From Lachnospiraceae bacterium (GTDB lineage Bacteria; Bacillota; Clostridia; Lachnospirales; Lachnospiraceae): DNA of 33,827 nt. The notes under the pieces are model-generated. The model was not told the origin of the DNA and ran no database searches. It worked only from the letters and a program-made list of their open reading frames with translations. Of this stretch, positions 30,654-33,827 are shown piece by piece. Numbering within the stretch: the first letter of the stretch is position 1; every line of letters begins with the position of its first letter. A program made the translations under genes and the position numbers. The DNA lies in contig JAGAIZ010000068.1 in the NCBI GenBank assembly GCA_017626325.1, forward strand, positions 1-33,827, written 5' to 3'.

Positions 30654-31718
30654 CTACAGGAACAGGCACACGGCAGGAATCGTTATCAGACTTAAGACAG
30701 TGGTCAGGATGATTCCCTGTGAAATCGTGTCGGTTTCCACATTCAACTGCTTGGAAAGCATCAGAGGCATGTTGGCGGCGGGAACCGCGAGCATCAGCGC
30801 CATGGTGTTCAGGATCAGCGTATTGTGCACGAACGGGCGGACCAGCACGATACAGATGATGGGAATCAGGATCTGACGCAGCAGCGTGAAGCCGTACAGC
30901 TTCGGATGGCTGAAGATTTCCTTCGGAGTCATCTGTACCACCGATACGCCAAGCACCAGCATGGACAGCAGGGTGGTAGCCCTTCCCACATAGGATATGG
31001 TAGAGGTGATGATCACAGGTACGTCGAAGTTCCCGAGATAAAATATTATTGTGGCAGCGGCTGAGATCGTTCCGGCGTTAATGATCTTCTGCCAGCGGCC
31101 GGAACTGCCCTGGCCTGTACTGCTGTCGGAACAGATAGCGCTGTCCTGGTCGGTGCTGCTGTCGGAACGGATAGCGCTGTCTTGGTCGGTGCTGCTGTCG
31201 GAACGGATAGCGCCGCCCTGATCTGTGCTGCTGCCGGAGCCGCAAGACGCCTGTCTGGCGGCCGCCTTCTGTAAGATGGAGATGCCGAAGGTATAGATCA
31301 GAATATTAAAGAGCAGATTAAAAATCGAAACGAAAATCAGCGATTCCGTACCCAGGACGGCGGAAGCCAGAGGGATACCGATAAATCCTGTGTTTCCGAA
31401 GATGGTCAGCATTCTGTACGCGTAATGGTAACGGTTGGGTACACGAAGAATATAAGGAAGTACGAAGCTGACTGCAATCAGGACGGCGTAAATAACAGCG
31501 TATAAGGAAAAAGCGAGAGCCAGTTCCTGTATGGTCACCCTGGGACCGTCTTCGAAGGCGGAGCAGATCAGCAGCGCCGGGTTTGTGACATTGACGATCA
31601 GACCGGAGAGCTGTTTGGAGGTCATTTCGGATAACATGCCCTTCTTAAAAAGAATCATACCGATTCCGATTAACAGGAATATAATAACCATTTGCTGTAA
31701 TACGACTGTGATACTCAT
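30654..31718 (-). CDS. AEC-family (auxin efflux carrier-like) transporter
   Basis: Membrane carrier of the AEC family, whose bacterial members move organic acids such as malate or malonate. The 354-residue protein has about ten helices in two groups of five. N-terminal features are IGIGMILFKKGMLSE, LIVNVTNPALLICSAF and FGNTGFIGIPLASAVLG. The C-terminal half contains SYVGRATTLLSMLVLGVSV and MLAVPAANMPLMLSKQLNVE. Between them lies a hydrophilic loop of 12-residue repeats rich in Ser, Asp and Thr. The minus-strand ATG at 31718 is preferred because AAAAGGA is 9 bases upstream; the in-frame ATG at 31727 nearly touches that site. It diverges from glpK across a 250-base regulatory region. The substrate is unknown. 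Confidence 0.9.
   Translation of the reverse strand: MSITVVLQQMVIIFLLIGIGMILFKKGMLSEMTSKQLSGLIVNVTNPALLICSAFEDGPRVTIQELALAFSLYAVIYAVLIAVSFVLPYILRVPNRYHYAYRMLTIFGNTGFIGIPLASAVLGTESLIFVSIFNLLFNILIYTFGISILQKAAARQASCGSGSSTDQGGAIRSDSSTDQDSAIRSDSSTDQDSAICSDSSTGQGSSGRWQKIINAGTISAAATIIFYLGNFDVPVIITSTISYVGRATTLLSMLVLGVSVVQMTPKEIFSHPKLYGFTLLRQILIPIICIVLVRPFVHNTLILNTMALMLAVPAANMPLMLSKQLNVETDTISQGIILTTVLSLITIPAVCLFL
31120..31241 (-). repeat. 36-bp minisatellite in the carrier loop
   Basis: Three full copies of a 36-bp unit (31120-31155, 31156-31191, 31192-31227) and a partial fourth encode SDSSTDQDSAIR-like repeats in the central hydrophilic loop. Units 1 and 2 differ at only a few bases; unit 3 is more diverged. 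The unit keeps the reading frame, so copy-number change would alter loop length only. Confidence 0.9.
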
Positions 31719-31799
31719 AAATTTCATCCTTTTCTTCTATAAATAATAGTTTCACCAAATAAGATTTTCATCCCCTGCGGCTTCAAAACATACGCGCCT

Positions 31800-31828
31800 A
31801 TTGTAACATACTTTTTTACATATGTAAA
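31800..31828 (-). promoter_or_regulatory. Promoter of the AEC carrier gene
   Basis: On the minus strand TTTACA (31828-31823), 17 bases, TACAAT (31805-31800) with an extended -10 TG. The -35 lies inside a perfect 16-bp palindrome. Confidence 0.6.
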
Positions 31829-31829
31829 A
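31814..31829. promoter_or_regulatory. 16-bp palindromic operator candidate
   Basis: TTTTACATATGTAAAA is perfectly palindromic and covers the -35 box of the AEC promoter, the position of a typical repressor site. The regulator is not known. Confidence 0.5.
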
Positions 31830-31849
31830 GCTGCAGTTCTCACATCCGT

Positions 31850-31887
31850 AAAAACCTTTAAAAACCCCTTTAAAAACATCTTAAAAA
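31850..31887. promoter_or_regulatory. Phased A5 tracts, probable curved DNA upstream of glpK
   Basis: Four AAAAA runs begin at 31850, 31860, 31872 and 31883, spaced 10-12 bases apart, close to one helical turn. They lie just upstream of the glpK promoter and resemble a curved UP-type element. Confidence 0.5.
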
Positions 31888-31901
31888 TGCTTATGCGATT
31901 A

Positions 31902-31931
31902 TAGACGGGAAGGGATTAAATATTATATACT
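31902..31931 (+). promoter_or_regulatory. Possible promoter for glpK
   Basis: TAGACG (31902-31907), 18 bases, TATACT (31926-31931). Both are partial matches (4/6 and 5/6). The leader is about 35 bases. Confidence 0.45.
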
Positions 31932-31970
31932 TAATGTTAGGTTTGAAGCGGAAGGAGCAGGGGCATCAGG

Positions 31971-33470
31971 ATGCGGCAGTATATTATGGCATTAGATCAG
32001 GGGACTACCAGTTCCCGGTGTATTTTGTTTGACCACGAGGGTACAATCTGCAGTATGGCACAGAAGGAATTTACGCAGATTTATCCGAGGGCTGGCTGGG
32101 TGGAGCATAATCCCCGCGAGATTTGGGCGTCACAGCTTGCGGTAGCGATTGAAGCGATGGCGAATATTGGAGCGGATGCGTCGCAGATAGCCGCCATCGG
32201 TATTACGAATCAGCGTGAGACGACGATCGTCTGGGACAGACGGACGGGCGAACCGGTTTATAACGCTATCGTATGGCAGTGCCGGAGGACGGCGGAGTTT
32301 ATTGACGGATTGAAGCAGCAGGGATATACTGAGATGATCCGTTCCAGGACAGGACTGGTGCCGGACGCATACTTCTCGGGCAGCAAGATCGCGTGGATAC
32401 TGGATCATGTGGAGGGCGCAGGAGAGCGCGCCAGCCGGGGAGAGCTTTTGTTTGGCACAGTGGATAGCTGGCTGATTTGGAATCTGACTAAGGGAGCTGT
32501 GCATGCGACGGATTACACCAATGCGTCCCGCACCATGCTCTATAATATACATGAATTGAAATGGGATGAAGAGCTACTATCTATGCTGCGCATCCCTGCC
32601 CGGATGCTGCCGGAGGTGAAGCCCTCCGGTGCGGTTTATGGAATGACCGACGGCAGTATCTTCGGTTCGCAGATTCCGATTGCGGGGGTGGCAGGAGACC
32701 AGCAGGCGGCGCTTTTCGGGCAATGCTGCTTTGCGCCGGGGCAGGTGAAGAATACTTACGGCACGGGATGCTTTCTGTTGATGCATACTGGCAGAGAGGC
32801 GATCGCATCGAAGCACGGGCTGCTGACGACGATTGCGGCGGGAAGTGAGAGAACGCCGGAATATGTGCTGGAAGGCAGCGTGTTCGTGGCGGGCGCGGCA
32901 GTACAGTGGATGCGGGACGAGATGCGGATGATGAAGCTTGCGCAGCATTCGGAGAAATACGCTCTGCGGGTAAAGGACAGCAACGGGGTCTATGTGGTGC
33001 CCGCGTTTACAGGAATGGGAACGCCTTATTGGAATCCCTATGCGAGAGGCACGGTTGTAGGAATCACAAGAGGCTGTCAGAAGGAGCATTTCATCCGGGC
33101 GACACTGGAGTCTATTGCATATCAGTCGGCGGATGTGCTTGCAGCGATGGAGGAGGATGCGGGCATTGCGTTAAGTGAGCTTAAGGTGGACGGCGGCGCA
33201 AGCGCCAATGATTTCCTGATGCAGTTCCAGGCGGATATTATCGGACAGACAGTGCATCGTCCAAGCTGTATCGAAACGACAGCGCTTGGCGCGGCGTATC
33301 TGGCGGGACTGGCAATAGGCTACTGGAAGGACAAGGAAGAAATCTGCGCAAACTGGCAGTTGAACAGACGGTTTGAGGCGGGAATGGAGGAAGCCGAAAG
33401 AAGGGAGCTTCTGAAAGGCTGGAAACGCGCGGTCAGATGCGCTCTGGCATGGGCGCAGGACCAGGAATGA
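31971..33470 (+). CDS. glpK: Glycerol kinase
   Basis: FGGY-family kinase converting glycerol to sn-glycerol-3-phosphate. The 499-residue protein has [15 protein letters not shown] (7-21), [36 protein letters not shown], and the nucleotide/substrate segment [38 protein letters not shown] and [18 protein letters not shown] follow, all as expected. No glpF or glpD lies beside it here. In several Firmicutes GlpK is activated by HPr-dependent phosphorylation of a histidine in the loop before the IPIAG motif; here that loop reads [13 protein letters not shown] without His. CAGGGG (31959-31964) is the nearer ribosome site, with AAGGAG a little further upstream. Non-coding repeat-rich DNA follows. 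Confidence 0.96.
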   Translation: MRQYIMALDQGTTSSRCILFDHEGTICSMAQKEFTQIYPRAGWVEHNPREIWASQLAVAIEAMANIGADASQIAAIGITNQRETTIVWDRRTGEPVYNAIVWQCRRTAEFIDGLKQQGYTEMIRSRTGLVPDAYFSGSKIAWILDHVEGAGERASRGELLFGTVDSWLIWNLTKGAVHATDYTNASRTMLYNIHELKWDEELLSMLRIPARMLPEVKPSGAVYGMTDGSIFGSQIPIAGVAGDQQAALFGQCCFAPGQVKNTYGTGCFLLMHTGREAIASKHGLLTTIAAGSERTPEYVLEGSVFVAGAAVQWMRDEMRMMKLAQHSEKYALRVKDSNGVYVVPAFTGMGTPYWNPYARGTVVGITRGCQKEHFIRATLESIAYQSADVLAAMEEDAGIALSELKVDGGASANDFLMQFQADIIGQTVHRPSCIETTALGAAYLAGLAIGYWKDKEEICANWQLNRRFEAGMEEAERRELLKGWKRAVRCALAWAQDQE

Positions 33471-33506
33471 ATGAGTATTCCCGACGCGTGTCATTACAAT
33501 CAATTG

Positions 33507-33528
33507 CTCTGATATGGAGGATTAGTAT
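33507..33528 (+). repeat. Short dispersed repeat, copy 2
   Basis: Matches 6011-6032 at 21 of 22 bases. In both places ACCA follows after 0 or 3 bases. It lies 37 bases after the glpK stop and just before the inverted-repeat element. Confidence 0.6.
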
Positions 33529-33574
33529 CATACCATTTATTAAGCGTTTGCGAAACTCTTCACAACATAACTTT

Positions 33575-33821
33575 AATTGTGCAAATTGTATAACCATAAG
33601 CAAGCCCCTTGGAACAAAGTCAGGCTCCGCAGCCTGACTTACAAGAATCGTCTTCGCCGATTCTTGTTGGCTTCGCACTACACATCTGCATTATTCTCTT
33701 ACAAAATAACGCCGGTACTTGGCGAGGTTTTTTCGAGCCGGTTTGGTCACAAACCTGTATCCCTGCTGCGTCTGGAACGGAGCGAAAGCGCGGCTGTGTT
33801 GGTTATACAATTTGTGCAATT
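33575..33821. repeat. 247-bp element with 21-bp terminal inverted repeats
   Basis: The left end (33575-33595) and right end (33801-33821) are complementary at 19 of 21 positions; the inner 14 bases GGTTATACAATTTG match exactly. Inside are a 10-bp perfect hairpin AAGTCAGGCT/AGCCTGACTT (33617-33640), a second 10-bp perfect hairpin ACAAGAATCG/CGATTCTTGT (33641-33667), and GGTTT/AAACC (33740-33755). No transposase, obvious target duplication or convincing gene is present. It resembles a miniature inverted-repeat element or a structured non-coding RNA unit, and may also act as the glpK 3' end. It runs nearly to the window edge. Confidence 0.6.
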
Positions 33822-33827
33822 TCAATA

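Noticed and set aside
33617-33667. Paired perfect hairpins after glpK considered as a simple terminator or CRISPR-like repeat
   Set aside because: No T-tract follows either stem, and the hairpins are not repeated with spacers, so neither explanation fits well.
33433-33678. 81-codon minus-strand ORF across the glpK 3' end and the inverted-repeat element
   Set aside because: It overlaps glpK, runs through two perfect hairpins, and lacks a plausible ribosome site; several frames in this element are open by chance.

Overview
The window looks like chromosomal DNA of an anaerobic low-to-mid GC Firmicute, most likely a Lachnospiraceae member (class Clostridia). This rests on the gene families (DUF1846 protein, HprK, WhiA, an HPr-like protein, class II aldolase, ECF transporter S component, a tandem glycine riboswitch), on strong AGGAGG-type ribosome binding sites, and on near-consensus housekeeping promoters followed by U-tract terminators. 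No rRNA, tRNA, CRISPR array, phage or complete transposon was seen. The species cannot be named from the sequence alone.

Layout. 64-5861: DUF1846 protein overlapping ftsH, then uvrC behind its own promoter. 6063-10724: a 1,553-residue secreted multidomain protein with Ig-like domains, seven tyrosine-rich repeats and a C-terminal beta-helix. 10806-17961: nagB, nagA, hprK, a ROK glucokinase, murB, rapZ, whiA and a small HPr paralogue, ended by a strong terminator. 18236-20273: a lipid kinase and class II fructose-bisphosphate aldolase. 20391-23162 (minus): an alanine/glycine:Na+ symporter behind a tandem glycine riboswitch, and a cyclophilin. 23311-26669: a GNAT protein, a DMT permease, and an ECF S component coupled to a small P-loop kinase. 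27013-30569: an Amt-PII fusion and pyruvate kinase. 30654-33470: an AEC-type carrier divergent from glycerol kinase. 33471-33827: non-coding DNA rich in inverted repeats.

How the genes fit together. The central block joins GlcNAc-6-phosphate breakdown (nagA, nagB), glucose phosphorylation (ROK), peptidoglycan precursor synthesis (murB), and a regulatory set built around HPr-serine phosphorylation (hprK, HPr paralogue) and amino-sugar sensing (rapZ). The HPr paralogue has Glu at position 15, where the phosphotransferase histidine should be, and keeps Ser46, so it looks like a Crh-type regulator and not a sugar-transport phosphocarrier. Aldolase, pyruvate kinase and glycerol kinase elsewhere in the window belong to the glycolysis that produces HprK's usual effector, fructose-1,6-bisphosphate.

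The least explained parts are: the leader RNA and 16-codon ORF ahead of the ECF transporter/kinase pair; the amt leader, which has a perfect consensus promoter and two successive terminators; the 247-bp inverted-repeat element after glpK; and the Walker A substitution in RapZ. All functional statements are by family recognition and reading of motifs. No database search was possible.
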